From contig CAJNDS010001112.1 of assembly GCA_905221605.1 (NCBI GenBank), positions 1,367,472 to 1,431,471 of the forward strand: a stretch of DNA of 64,000 bases, read 5' to 3'. This document shows, in pieces, positions 51,179-62,545 of this stretch. Position 1 is the stretch's first letter, and the number at the start of each line of letters is the position of its first letter. The translations under genes and the position numbers were made by a program. Source of the DNA: Symbiodinium natans. Its lineage: Eukaryota > Sar > Dinophyceae > Suessiales > Symbiodiniaceae. The notes under the pieces are model-generated. The model had not been told where the DNA came from. It did no database searches and was given only the letters and a program-made list of their open reading frames with translations.

Positions 51179-51988
51179 GAGGTGAACAAAGCACTGCCCG
51201 GGCCCGTAGTGGTCTTAGGGTTCCCGTTTATAGCCTTTTTTTGGTTGAACTCAGAGGTTCTCAAAGCATAGATTACTGTTAAAGTTCCAACATCTCGTAC
51301 CGAGTCCGACACATTCTGCCCTCTCCATGTTCTGCCTAAGCCACCCTGGGACCATTCCGAACGCCTGCTGGACCGATTCCGAAGGGTCGGCCCTGAACCC
51401 TAAACCCTAAAAAATTGGGGCCTGGTTGCTGGTTAGTGTCGCCTCCGAAATAAACCCTGCCGAGTTGCTTGGAAAGAAACCCAACCGAATCCTAAACTTG
51501 CCTAAGGCACCCCCAAAGCCAAACGTCGTTTAAGAGGAGGCCAGGGGTAATGCAGGGAACTATGGCCGGCGCAGCGAATTCGCATCTTTTGAGACCAAAT
51601 CCCGCAGTCGAAGCAAGATTCGGCCACGATCTTGTGACCGGTTTTTGGGGCCAACTATGTTGACTCCAAGTGCCATCCGATGACCAATGGTGCCATCGGG
51701 CTTCATGTACCTGCTGCTTAAGTACTGCTCGTGTCATGGACGTATAGTCATTGTGCGGGCATGAATGCGCTGGCATCCGCTCACACTGGCGACGTGCGCC
51801 TGAGTCAGCGAGGGCTTTCGTTTGGGGGCTCGCAAGCCTTACCTAAGAATCCCACAAGAAGACTTGTGAGACTTGGGGAGGGAGCCTTACCTATAAGAAC
51901 CCTTGCAAAGGGGACTTCCCAGGGAGCCCAAGACTCCTTAATCAAGGAATGTACCTTAAACCATATTGAGGGTCCATCTATATATACA

Positions 51989-52022
<34 letters not shown>

Positions 52023-52263
52023 AGCAATACTCCCGAATTAAGGGATATTGGGCTCTTTGTGGCCCTAAACCCTAAACCCTAAACCCTAAACCCTAAACCC
52101 TCAACCCTAAACCCTAAACCCTAAACCCTAAACCCTAAACCCTAAACCCTAAACCCTAAACCCCAAACCCCGCAATGCTGTGGCTAGTCGGGTGGCAAAA
52201 AAAACCCTAAACCCTAAACCCTAAACCCGTCGAAACCCTAAACCCTAAATCATAAACCCTAAA
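51179..52263. other. No confident gene; family J element and telomere arrays
   Basis: J at 51915-52061 is expanded by (AT)n. CCCTAAA arrays lie at 52066-52170 and 52202-52270. The second is entered through GCTAGTCGGGTGGCA and an A run. Minus-strand frames at 51492-51776 are unconvincing. Confidence 0.6.
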
Positions 52264-52368
52264 CCCTAAACCCAGACGGATCATGAGGAGGGGGCCCTCG
52301 CTCAGCCAAGAGGTCGCAGGTGCCTGCGAGCCCCTCCAGGCTTTGGCGAGGCAGCGCGAGGAGGCAGG
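52264..52368 (+). CDS. Exon, helical segment
   Basis: Frame RIMRRGPSLSQEVAGACEPL, then QALARQREEAG, bounded by telomere-type tracts on both sides. Confidence 0.45.
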
Positions 52369-52787
52369 AGGTTTAGGGTTTAGGGTTTGGGTTTAGGGTT
52401 TAGGGTTTAGGGTTGGTGGTGGTGGGGGGGATTCGGGTGCGGGGCATGAGGGTTAGCGGCGAGAGGGTGACACGGCTTCAAGATTCAGTGGTTCTGAGAT
52501 TGCGAATTTTTCAGGCTTGGTGCAAAGCGTCTAGGGAGCGGCTCCTCAGTCCTTGTGGCGCCTAGAGGCTTCCACGTGCTCTGCGCCCGCGCCGTCCGAG
52601 CCGGCCCAAGATCGGGGCTCTCAAAACTGCATCGAACAGACCGACGAAATCAAATTAGGATCAAACTTGCAACCTGGAAGGCGCAGTGAAGAAGCACAGG
52701 GTTTAGGGTTTAGGGTTTAGGGTTTAGGGTTGCTGTGTTCCTTGTTTCAGTCTCCCCCTTCTTCTCCCACACAGCCGCTTCTTGGCC

Positions 52788-53987
52788 ATGGCAGCATCTG
52801 TCTTGGCCGTGCGAGGCGAAGACGGCAATGATCAGCGTTCAGATGGCATCGGCAAGGCGGCTCAGGGACTGATTCTCGATCAGTTTCTGGATCCTTTTTA
52901 CTTTTTGGGTTATGGGCTTTCTTATATGTGAACAAAAAGGATCCCTTTGTTCTTCCTAGGGGAACAGGGATTAAGGATTGATGTGGAGAGTTCCCAAACG
53001 ATTTTCAAGCTGGAAACACAGTCAGTGTACGGCAGCGCCTTCGCGTTCCCGCAGATTGCCAGAAGCTCTGGCTACCGGGGGATGTTTGTGGCCTTGTGGT
53101 GCCGGGCGTACTTGGCATTGGGGCTGAACTACCTGGTGCAATTTGCACTAGTGATGTTTGTGGGCGAAGCAACCCAGATCATGAACCCGCTGGGCGGACA
53201 GATGCACCTTTGCGACTTCGGCGCAGATTTAGATGTATGCAAGGGCCCAGACGCACCGTTCCAACCACGGTGCACTGGTCCTGGGGGGACCCAGTTTTCA
53301 CCTCCGCGACTCTATGGCTACACACAGTGGGCCGTGCAGAAATTCACCAAGCAGGCGCTCCTGGATGTGCTACCAGACCAAGAAGGCCTCATCAACGAGA
53401 AGGTTGATCCTGGAGAATATGGGCTAGAGAACCTGGGTCTTGGAGTTCTGTACTTTGATACTTTCTGTTGGTTCTGGGTTCCTATTTTAGCTACTTACAC
53501 CTAAGTCACCTAAGTACATACTTTTTTCCAGGGTCTACTCCAAAGCTAAGGAACCGCAGCTGCCGTTGGCTGTGCTTGCTGCTCTTCGCCCTGTCAGTGA
53601 ACCACGAGATCCAAGTTTGCCTTCGCATGATCGCCATGTTCTGGTACCTGCCAAGCGATCCAGACAAGTGCGACTGGATCGAGATCGACAAGCAGCACAA
53701 GGCTACTGGGTCTTGGAGTACTATACTTTAATGCATTTTTTGGTTCTGGGGTCCGTTTTAGCGCTAAAAAACTTTTTTCCAGGGTCTACTCCAAAGCTAA
53801 GGCTAGCTACCGTATTGCCGGCATGCCCATCCACTGGAAGCTCATCACGGGCCTGACTGTGCTGATCCCCAAGGTGACGCTACTTGGCTTTCTTCTGGCT
53901 GGCTCTTAGGACTTTAACCTTTTGGTTTTTGTAGAAACGACCACGATAAGGAGCCTAAAAGTTCAACTTTTGGGGTTGGGGGGGGGT

Positions 53988-54019
<32 letters not shown>

Positions 54020-54813
54020 GTTCAGGAGTCAGCCAAAACCCTAAACCCTAAACCCTGAACCCCAAACCCTAAACCTTAAACCCTGAATCCTAACCCCTAG
54101 CCAAGGCTATGCTACTTTGTCCTCTTGGAGGGCACGACCCTTCTGATGGACACATCGGGCATCTTGGACACCGTCCTGGGCGCCATGTCGATGGCTTTCA
54201 TCTTGAACGTGGACGAGACTAGGTAGGCCCTTGGGATATTTTACACATACACACATACATATATATGTATATATTGAATGATATTATATGAGATTATATT
54301 AAAGTATATTAAGTTCTATATATAATATTTTATATTGTATATGATATTTCCCTTATTTAGTTTTAAGAGGATCATCTTCAGGAATATGTCTCCGAGGGTT
54401 CTTAAGGGCCATCCGAGGAGATGCTTCACGACTGCATGATCACCCACGCCGGCCGGAACGTCATGGACGGCATCCGGGGGCTTCGGGACGAGCCTGATTC
54501 AGAAGGTGCCGATGACGCTGAAGCTGGTCCGAGGTATCATGACAAGGGCCCCAAAGTCTTCGACTTGTTCAGGCAGGTGGTCCCCCTACGTCTCCTGATG
54601 ACCCTCATGGTTATGGGGGTCTTCATCCACCGGTATTACCGGTTCAAGTGCGTCTACAAGGAGGAGCTGGGCTTGTGGGTCTCCAAAGACATGTACCTTC
54701 CGGAGAGAGCTTCCTACTCGCTCACAGACTTCATCTTCAACGGCATGCTACACACTGTGGAGAGCAGCTCAAAGCCTTTCTGGACAATGCCCACCCCGCC
54801 ACACCTTCAGTAG
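52788..54813 (+). CDS. Multi-pass membrane protein, 6 exons, 422 aa
   Basis: Exons 52788-52870, 52976-53428, 53551-53701, 53802-53878, 54106-54214 and 54418-54813 sum to 1269 nt: 422 codons plus TAG. The start is in good context (GGCCATGG), after two pyrimidine-AG sites that could accept a spliced leader. Hydrophobic segments lie near residues 71-92, 183-210, 242-270, 275-292 and 345-364. Between the first two is an extracellular- or lumen-like loop with four Cys (94-180). Notable motifs are MAFILNVDEMLHD (285-297) and the basic IHRYYRFKC. I know of similar uncharacterised multi-pass proteins in dinoflagellates but no assigned role, so transport or channel function would be a guess. All five introns are introners with perfect 4-bp TSDs, and none has a GT donor. 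Confidence 0.88.
52871..52975 (+). mobile_element. Intron 1, family I introner
   Basis: GATT|CTCGATCAGTTTCTGG to ACAGGGATTAAG|GATT. GA donor, perfect TSD. Nearly identical to 60176-60277. Confidence 0.9.
53429..53550 (+). mobile_element. Intron 2, family A introner
   Basis: GAAC|CTGGGTCTTGGAGTTC to CTACTCCAAAGCTAAG|GAAC. GA donor, perfect TSD. Confidence 0.9.
53702..53801 (+). mobile_element. Intron 3, family A introner
   Basis: GCTA|CTGGGTCTTGGAGTAC to CTACTCCAAAGCTAAG|GCTA. GC donor, perfect TSD. Shortest A copy. Confidence 0.9.
53879..54105 (+). mobile_element. Intron 4, introner with long G run and telomere tract
   Basis: GCTA|CTTGGCTTTCTTC to CCCTAGCCAAG|GCTA. GC donor, perfect TSD. 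A broken G-run region (about 53977-54018) and degenerate CCCTAAA units (54036-54100) lie inside. Confidence 0.85.
54215..54417 (+). mobile_element. Intron 5, family G introner with AT-rich insert
   Basis: GAGA|CTAGGTAGGCCC to AGGGCCATCCGAG|GAGA. GA donor, perfect TSD; restores NVDEMLHD. The AT-rich stretch 54240-54350 looks like an expanded low-complexity insert. Confidence 0.85.
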
Positions 54814-55027
54814 TCATGCTTGCATGCAGGTTGGCACCGCCAACACATGGATTTTTGTATCAGCCTTAGAATCCTTAGAAATACACAGTATCAGCCTTAG
54901 AATCCTTAGAAATACAGGGCTTTCTGCAATGCGAATCGGCTTGCAGGAGTTCAGAGATGTTAGGCCGTGGGGATTCCCTGGCGCCTTTGATGTCGGGGGC
55001 CTCCTCTGCCTAGCTCCGTTTCAGCGT

Positions 55028-55262
55028 GATGATGAGCCCAAAGAGCCCAATGTTGGGCCCTAAACCCTAAACCCTAAACCCTAAACCCTAAACCCTAAAC
55101 CCTAAACCCTAAACCCTAAACCCTAAACCCTAAACCCTAAACCCTAAACCCTAAACCCTAAACCCTAAACCCTAAACCCTAAACCCTAACCCTAGACCCC
55201 AAACCCTAGATCCTCAATATGATAGGTATATTGCAGAACTCAGTGGTATTGGGCTCTTCGGG
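55028..55262 (+). mobile_element. Family J element with a CCCTAAA array inside
   Basis: J left end GCCCAAAGAGCCCAATGTTG (55028) and right end GGTATTGGGCTCTTCGGGA (55262) enclose about 19 telomere-type units (55061-55200). The 3' end of the upstream gene (54814-55027) is unremarkable. Confidence 0.85.
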
Positions 55263-58000
55263 AGATTATAGATCAGACCTGGCGGCATAGCGGCCCCGGC
55301 GACTGTTCGGCTTGTTTGAGCGCACTCATGAGCAGCGCTGGCTTCCAAGAAGCCCTTAGGGTTTAGGGTTTAGGGTTGAGAGTTTAGGGTCTAGGGTTTA
55401 GGGTTTAGGGTTTTGGGTTTTGGGTTTTGGGTTTAGGGTTCCACGCGCGCGCCGTGTGCAACAGCACCGGGCGAGTCTCGAAGGGAAAGGACACTGCTGT
55501 GGAATCTACACGTAGGCTGCGCGTTCATAGTGGCAGAGGCGCCGAGTTGTTGTCGAGACCTTCGCCAATTGATTCTCACACTCTTGAAGGCTGACTCTCG
55601 TGCTAGAACTGGACCTGTAGAAGCGGACCTGCCCTGGAGAAATGAAAGGTCCGGGCTTCGGGTTTAGGGTTTACGGTTTAGGGCAAAAAGGGTTTAGGCT
55701 TTAGGGTTTGCCTTTGAAGACTCAGCCTTGTCCAGCCTGGTCATGGGAGCCTCGGAAGCCCTCCGCATGTGGGCGCCTCTGCCCAGGCCATGCGCGTGAG
55801 CAAGGCGCAGCAGCTGGCTCAGCAGGCGCGCCAATACAGCCTCAACAATACCACCGTCATCCCTACCACTTGTGGGGGTTTTCCGGAAATAGGGACCCCT
55901 AGAACAGACCCCCATATAGTAGAACTCCCCTATAGTAAGGACTCAGAATAAGGTGCCACTATTTTTTGAAACCCGCTTGCTCCCTATTAGACCCCAAGTC
56001 GGGACCTCTCCCTAAACCCGGGCCGAGCAGATGAGAAGCCAAGTCTGCCAACCGGCGGGGGGGGGGGGTTCAACGCTGCACTTGAGAGCGTGTTGGGTTG
56101 TGGGCTTTTCTGTCTCAGGTCAGCGCACCCTCAAAACGTGTGCAAACGCTCCCCTTCTTGACTCAAAAAAGCCATCCTGCCACCTCAAACCTCGTAAGCT
56201 ATCTGGGTATTTCCCCAAATAGGGGCACTCTTTTTGTTGCCCCAAATACAAAAAGAATCCCCTAAACGGGACCCCCTAAGAAGGGCAACCCCAAAACCCC
56301 CATCTTGTAACACGAAGGCAGACCAGCGTTGCGGCGCCAACCTGCCAGTCGACAGCCCAAGGGGGGGAGGGGGAAACCCTAAACCCTAAACCCTGGGGGG
56401 GGGGGGATCGAGAGAGGTCTAAGAAGTGTTTGGGGATGTAGGCTGTGCCTTCATGGAAGAGCTTTGTGGCTGAGTAGATACCTCTTAGTATTTAAGAGTA
56501 TATGCAATCCTACCAGAATTGAAAGGTTAACTTTTTTTGGGCTAGGGTACTCAGCAACCCTAAACCCTAAACCCTAAACCCTAAACCCTAAACCCTAAAC
56601 CCTCAACGGCTAGGTGAGAGTCCGAGGTCTGGCTGTGGTGTGCTCTGCTGTAGCGTGTGCCTTGAGCCCAGCAGTCCTCGAACCCCCTAAACCCTAAACC
56701 CTAAACCCTAAACCCTAAACCCTAAACCCTAAACCCTAAACCCTAAACCCTAAACCCTAAACATGGCACCGAGGCCATCGAGCGATCCCGCGAGCGGTTG
56801 CAGGTCCCTCTTCAGGTTTAGGATTCAGGGTTCAGTGTTCAGGATTCAGGGTTTAGGGTTTAGGGTTTAAAGTTTAGGGTTTAGGGTTTCTTTAGCGTTT
56901 TAGGGTTCAGGGTTTAGGGTCTCGGGTTCCACTTGCGCACTGCCCTTTTGCACTTGGCCCTGCGCCCCTAAATTCGCCCCAAGAGTGCGCCAAACCACTG
57001 AGCTCCCAAGCATCTGCCTCTCTAAGCCCTATACTGTCAAGGCATGTATAAGTACAGTTCTAACTGGTTCATAGGTACCATGAACCTCCAGGTATGAGTC
57101 CCTGGATTCCCCTCCTCTCCCCCGAATCCCTTTTGTCTGCGCAGGCGGCCCGAGACGACCGGGATCGAGCGGCTGGCAGCCTAAGTTCTTTTTTTTTTTT
57201 TTCTCTCTCTCTCTCTCTCTCCACTTTTTAGGGTTTAGGGTTTAGGGTTTAGGGTTTAGGGTTTAGGGTTTAGGGCTCAAGGGTTGAGTTGAGGGTTTTG
57301 GGTTCTTGAGACCGGCTTAAGGGTGCTAACTGGTGGTCTTGGACGAGCATCTCGTTGGGGACACTCCAGACGCCTAAGCCCTTGAGCACAAACCCTCAAG
57401 CCCCTAAACCCTCAACCCTCAACCCTAAGCCCTAAACCCTAGCCCTAAACCCTGAACCCAAAACCCTCGAGCTCCTGAAGTCGAACTCTCAGTGAAACAC
57501 TTGAGAACACGTTGAGAGGCCTGAGGGCAAAACCAACCCTCAACTTCCCTTGCTCCCCGAAACCCTCCCTGCAATATGGATCACTTCATATGGTTATATA
57601 TGCACATAGATGTATATGTTATACGTATACACAAAAATGGAGATATAGAACCATAAATAGAATTATAGGTTAAAAAAGGATAAGCAAGGAAATAGATACA
57701 TACAGTAGAAAGTTAGGCCTGAGAAGGGGGCTTCCCCTGGTCTGGGTGGGCCCTTGAACTACTCGTTGAGGGTTCAGGGTTTAGGGTTGTTGGGTTTTAT
57801 TTAGGGTTTAGGGATCAGGGTTTAGGGTTGTTGGGTTTAATTAGGCGGATCAGAGTTAGGAATCTTTTTCAGAGGGTTTGGGTAAGGTTTGTTCAGAGGG
57901 CTTCAAGGAGATTTAAATCTAGGATTCTTCTCGCAGAGGGTCTCGAAACCAAGCTAGTCAGTTTCGTGCATTGAGGGCCTGGTTCGGGGTTAGGTGTTTG
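55263..58000. other. Long stretch without a confident gene
   Basis: Telomere tracts at 55360-55440, 55663-55712, 56377-56396, 56557-56604, 56693-56760, 56840-56925, 57230-57275 and 57395-57465. Family T at 55868-55965, family O fragment at 56519-56553, partial Q at 57020-57092, a T/CT run at 57189-57222 and AT-rich sequence at 57590-57715. Open frames near 55708-55951 are not convincing. Confidence 0.6.
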
Positions 58001-58081
58001 GGGTTTAGGGACCCTAAACCCTAAACCCTAAACCCTGAACCCTGAACCCTGAACCCTGAACCCTAAACCCTAAACCCTAAA
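58001..58081. repeat. Head-to-head telomere-repeat junction
   Basis: GGGTTTAGGG, one A, then CCCTAAACCC and about nine more units including CCCTGAA. The convergent orientation is that expected of an end-to-end fusion, though only about one unit remains on the left. Confidence 0.85.
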
Positions 58082-60091
58082 CGGGTTTGGGGGTTTCGCG
58101 CTGGGTGGGGCTTGGCAGTGCCATACAATGCGTCGGAGATTTTTCACGTTGTGCTGCTGCGCTCTCGACCAGCTGGTAGGCGATTTCCAACGCATAGACA
58201 CGCCTCCTGCCCCGGGGCCGCAGAACCCTAGCCATACGAGGACGTTTGTGGGTTTATCGGGCTTAGCTATCGAGACCCCCCAAACCCCTAGCCCCTGATT
58301 CGCTTTGCCCAAAGTAGCCCATCATCTCCCTCAACCCTAAGCCCTAAGCCCTAAACCCTAAACCCCAAACCCCAAACCCTAAACCCTAAACCCTAAACCC
58401 TAACATGAAAGGAATCAAGGTGTTGTTGAAGGGTGGAAGAGCCGCCCTCCGGCCCTCGGCAGCCCCGTGGCCCTAGTTCCTTCGGCCATGGCACAGGTGG
58501 GACAGCTCCAGGGCGGTTTAAGGTTTAGGGGGATTGGGGGGCTCAAACCCTAACCCCCCCAACCCGAAACCTTACATCCTCGACCCTAAGCCGAAGGGTT
58601 GCAAGTAGGGCTTCTTCTCTGGGGATGAAGACTCGCACCCGTATAAGGTTGTGCCCCTAAAGGTTCCCCTTAATATACTCCTAATATGGCCCTTCCATTC
58701 CCTTAAGGATCCTTAAAAAGGGACCCCAAAACCCAAGGGTACATCCTTAAGGGTCCAAGGTAGAAGCCCCAGATTTTCGTTGGAGGGTGATGGACGTCCA
58801 GAAATAGTGGCAGCCAGGTGCCAAGCTGCTCGAAAGCAGGGTCTGGCCGCTACCTCATGAGCCCGACCCAATACCCTTTTGTCCGGGAATATGGGGTTTC
58901 CGAAAATGCAGGGCCCCACATATAGACCCGCAAGTAGTCAGATTCCCTGAAAATAAGGGCCGCAATAAGGTACCCCTCTAATGTCTGCACCACCCATATC
59001 CCTTATTTCACATTCAGAATCCCTAGAAAAGTTTAAAGTGCATTCCCCAAGCAAGGCGGAATTTAGGGGCCTGAAAAAAAAAGTTGGGGTTTTGGGTGTT
59101 CTCAGTATGATCACAAAGAGGCCATAAGAGAATACTATTCGTACTTATTCCGGCCCCTTACTTGGGTAAACCCTGAGCCCTAACCACGAAGCGCTAAACC
59201 TCAAACCCTAAAAGCCTGCTGCTGCAGAGAGTGCTTGCAGAAAACCCTAAGGGTTTTGGGTTTAGGGTTTAGGATTTCTAAACCCTAAACGCTACCGAGA
59301 CTATTTTTCCAGGATGTCGCCGGCCTCATTCAGGAGGCAGCCTGGGGGCCCGGGGCGGGGTTGGGGTTGATGATTCCTCGGTGGCTTAGGGTTTAGGGTT
59401 TAGGGTTTAGGGTTGAGGTACCCCTACAAAGGGTGAACACGCCCCGAGCCTGAGCCCAAATACGCTCCAAGCCTGCTGCCAAGCCCGAACCTGACAGCAA
59501 AAGAACTCGGCTTTGGGAAACCCCTTCGTCCCGAATTGCTGGGAGAAGCCCACCCCAATCATGTGCCGAGTCGCCTAGCCAAATTCTATTGTCTTTGGGA
59601 CTGGGTAGGGAACCTTTGACCTTGTTGGTTATACATCAAATATTATAGAAAAGGCAAAGGCAAACCCTTTTGGGGCTAGGGATATTCAGCCCCGCAGTTG
59701 CTTACGTTGCGATTTCAAGACCCAAGCCCTAAGCCGTCCCAAGGCGCAATGGGTCAGGCTATCCCGAAAAGGGTCCATGTACCTCATTCCTACCTACTTG
59801 GGCCCCAAACCCTAGATAAGAGTTTAGGGTTTAGGGTTTAGGGTTTAGGGAGGTACTTTTAAGGCCCAAGTATTCACCCTCAGGGGTATGATTCAGCGAA
59901 GAGGCTTGTCACTACGGGGCTTGATCCAGGCGCTGCCGACAGAAGAGGCAGCTATGGAGGCCCTCGGGAAGGGGAAGGGTCGCAACATAGGGGTCGCAAG
60001 AATTTCTCATAGTATTCCCTTCTGATCCCTGTAGAACCATACTATAATAACCCCCCAAAGCCCTATTCTAGCTCCTCAGGCCCCTTTTTCA
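58082..60091. other. No confident gene; U, T, O and K elements
   Basis: Telomere tract 58333-58402; U at 58635-58760; T at 58878-58982; reverse K at 59085-59155; inverted short telomere units at 59255-59290; TTTAGGG 59386-59416; O at 59600-59695; K at 59988-60090. The coding potential on either strand is weak. Confidence 0.6.
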
Positions 60092-60370
60092 GTTTCGTGC
60101 AGACTTGGCCCGCAAAAATCTTCAACGCTGTGCAAGTCCGCAGGTGCAGTCGTGCTGTTTCCTCTTGCCTTGCTACTAGATCAGTGTTAGGGATCCTTTT
60201 TACTTTTTGGGTTATGGGCTTTTATATATATGAACCAAAAAGGATCCCTTATTCTTCCTAGGGGAACAGGGATTAAGGCTAGTGTTTCAGCCCTTCAGAG
60301 CAGAGAGCTCAGGATGGCAAAATATTCCAGGCTGTGGCATGGGGATTCGCATTCTGGGGGTCCCATGATC
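60092..60370 (+). CDS. Possible two-exon fragment split by a family I element
   Basis: Removing 60176-60277 plus one GCTA joins a frame reading FVQTWPAKIFNAVQVRRCSR, then AVSSCLASVSALQSRELRMA and KYSRLWHGDS. The alternative frame (AVVLFPLALLVFQPFRAES) is also open. A GC-donor intron is possible but the coding status is uncertain. Confidence 0.35.
60176..60277 (+). mobile_element. Family I element with perfect TSD
   Basis: GCTA|CTAGATCAGTGTTAGGG to ACAGGGATTAAG|GCTA. Differs from the in-frame intron 52871-52975 at only a few positions, implying recent mobility. Confidence 0.88.
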
Positions 60371-60382
60371 CCATGTGTTGAC

Positions 60383-60453
60383 CCTAAACCCTAAACCCTA
60401 AACCCTAAACCCTAAACCCTAAACCCTAAACCCTAAACCCTAAACCCTAAACC
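60383..60453. repeat. CCCTAAA array
   Basis: Ten uniform units. Confidence 0.95.
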
Positions 60454-62437
60454 CTCGCATGGCCCATGCGCCCGGCTGACCCACGCAGACACGCAGCACA
60501 CAACACAGATCGAGAAGTGTACCAAGTCGGAGCCCTGCACCCCGAACCCCTGCCTTGCCTTTCCGCCACGCTGCTTAGACGCCCGCCACGATGCGAATCG
60601 TCCTCCAGAAGATGCTCTTTGGTCGGGTGTAGGGTGGGTTTGAGGCTCTTAGGACTGAGAGACTTCCGGGTTGTCGAGCTTTTGCAGGGTTTAGGGTTTA
60701 CGTGCGCCCCCCCTCCCCAAGAAAGCAAATCCTGACCGTTAGCCCTAAACCCATCCTCGGCAACGACAGAAAACCCTTCCGCCTGTACAAGCCCTGAACC
60801 CAAACCCCTAGGAACAACTCATCAACGACTCTGACAAGGGAGCACGTTCCCGCTTTCTCACGCCATCCCCAAGCCCTCGAATTGGTGGTGATGGTGGTCA
60901 TGGTGGCGCATCTGTAAAATGTAAAGCACTATATTTATCACATGGTAGCATACATGTTGTACCCTATAGGAGGGTATTCGTATACAGCATTTGAATGTAG
61001 GGTAGTATAATTGTATAGTTGTAAAGTAGCAACATGACTATGAGACAATATTCAAACATCACAGAGTAACGTTCTCATACAACAAGATGATAATCCCAGA
61101 CCCAGAGTAGGCCCGTGTTCCAATTTTCTAGGGTTTAGGTGGGTTCCCTTCTAAGCCCAAACATCCACAAAAGGAACCCTTGTTTATTCCGGGGCTTGGT
61201 AAAGGGTAGTTATATACATGGGCGCTTGATATGGCCACTTACCTGCTTAAAGGTTTCTGAAGTATGGGCCCTTGGGTTTTATAGGGTATATGAAGGGGTG
61301 TACAAGGAGGAGTCCTTTTTTGAGGGCCCATACCAAGGGACAGTGTAACTACCCTTAGGTACATGACTTGACCCAAGTGTAAACTAGGAAGGAGGGTGCC
61401 CCCTTTGGTTTTCCAGGGCCTACTCTGGGTCCCAGTAGCCCTAAACCCTAAACCCTAAACTCTGGGCGCTTGCATGTGTTCTGAGGAGCGGCGAGGAGTC
61501 CGAGGTGAGTGTCCCGATGGCTGCTGGGGCCAACCTGTGGGTTTGGAGGGCTTCGTAGGGTTGAACAGGCTTTAGGGTTTAGGGTTTGATGGTTTGAGGG
61601 TTTGAGGGTTTGAGGGTTAACAACTTTAAGGTTCTGGGGCGAACTGGGGCTTTGGTCGGGTTTAGGGTTTGTAGGTTCGAATAGGGTTTGGTAGCGGTTG
61701 TTGCGCGTTTATCGGGTGGCTTTGTAGGAGAAGGAGGAACAGCAGAGGGAGAGTAGGAGTAGGACCTGAGCAGGAGAGGGAGTGAGCGAGAGGGAGCGAG
61801 AGGAGCGAGCTAGGGCTTGAGTAGTAGCGGAGTTGGGAAGGCTGGAACTTCTGTTTGCAGCTCTTCGCCTCTGCCTCCTACCAATTTGCTGACAGGCCCA
61901 GAGACTCCAAAACCCCTTAATTAAGGAATATACCTTAAATCATATTAGGGTTCCTATTACAATGTAAGGTATGTTCCTTAATTAAGGGGTTTTGGAGTCT
62001 CTGGGGGTGGAGGCGGTGGAGGGTAGGTATGTCTGTTCGTAGGCATTGAATGTATGTTAGCAGCAACAAGAAGGGCAGCCAATCAGATGCGGGGGAGTGT
62101 ACCCGCGGCCAGAACGTAGACAAGCACGGGGCAGGGGAAGTAGCTACCACTGGGCGCTAACTACTAGTGAGTAGGGGAGTATGCCGGTATCGGCTACAGC
62201 ATTCCTGAGCCGCTATTTCCTACATGACAGGCAGGTTGGGGTGCAGAGTCGTGATTTTATGAGTCCTAGTTGTTGATATATGGAGTGCAAGCAGGGCCGT
62301 CTCTCCGCTGAGCGCACAGGGGGAGGATGTTGCGAGGCTTTTGAGAAGGTAGGACCGAGGCTTTTGGGGGCGAAGTGGTGGGAGGGGGTGTTACCTGCAA
62401 CCCCTTTAAACCCTAAACCCGAAACCCTAAACCCGCT
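60454..62437. other. No confident gene; AT-rich tract, M and J elements
   Basis: AT-rich 60905-61085. Family M at 61190-61362 (GGGTAGTTATATACATGG to GGGACAGTGTAACTACCC). J at 61898-62006 has GAGACTCCAAAACCCCTTAA ends, a diverged subfamily. GAG-rich sequence lies at 61725-61830. Confidence 0.6.
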
Positions 62438-62545
62438 GTACCTGAGGATGCGACTCTGCAAGATCTGCGCAAGGAGGTGGAGAAGTCAACGACCGTTGGC
62501 TTGCGCCATTCCCGCAAGGAGGACTTCAGACGTCTGAAGTTCTGA
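62438..62545 (+). CDS. Exon of a ubiquitin-like protein
   Basis: Frame VPEDATLQDLRKEVEKSTTV, then GLRHSRKEDFRRLKF and TGA. The TLQDLRKEVE pattern fits the first helix of a beta-grasp (ubiquitin-like) fold. It may end with an intron and not a stop, continuing at 63143. Confidence 0.5.
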   Translation, partial: VPEDATLQDLRKEVEKSTTVGLRHSRKEDFRRLKF

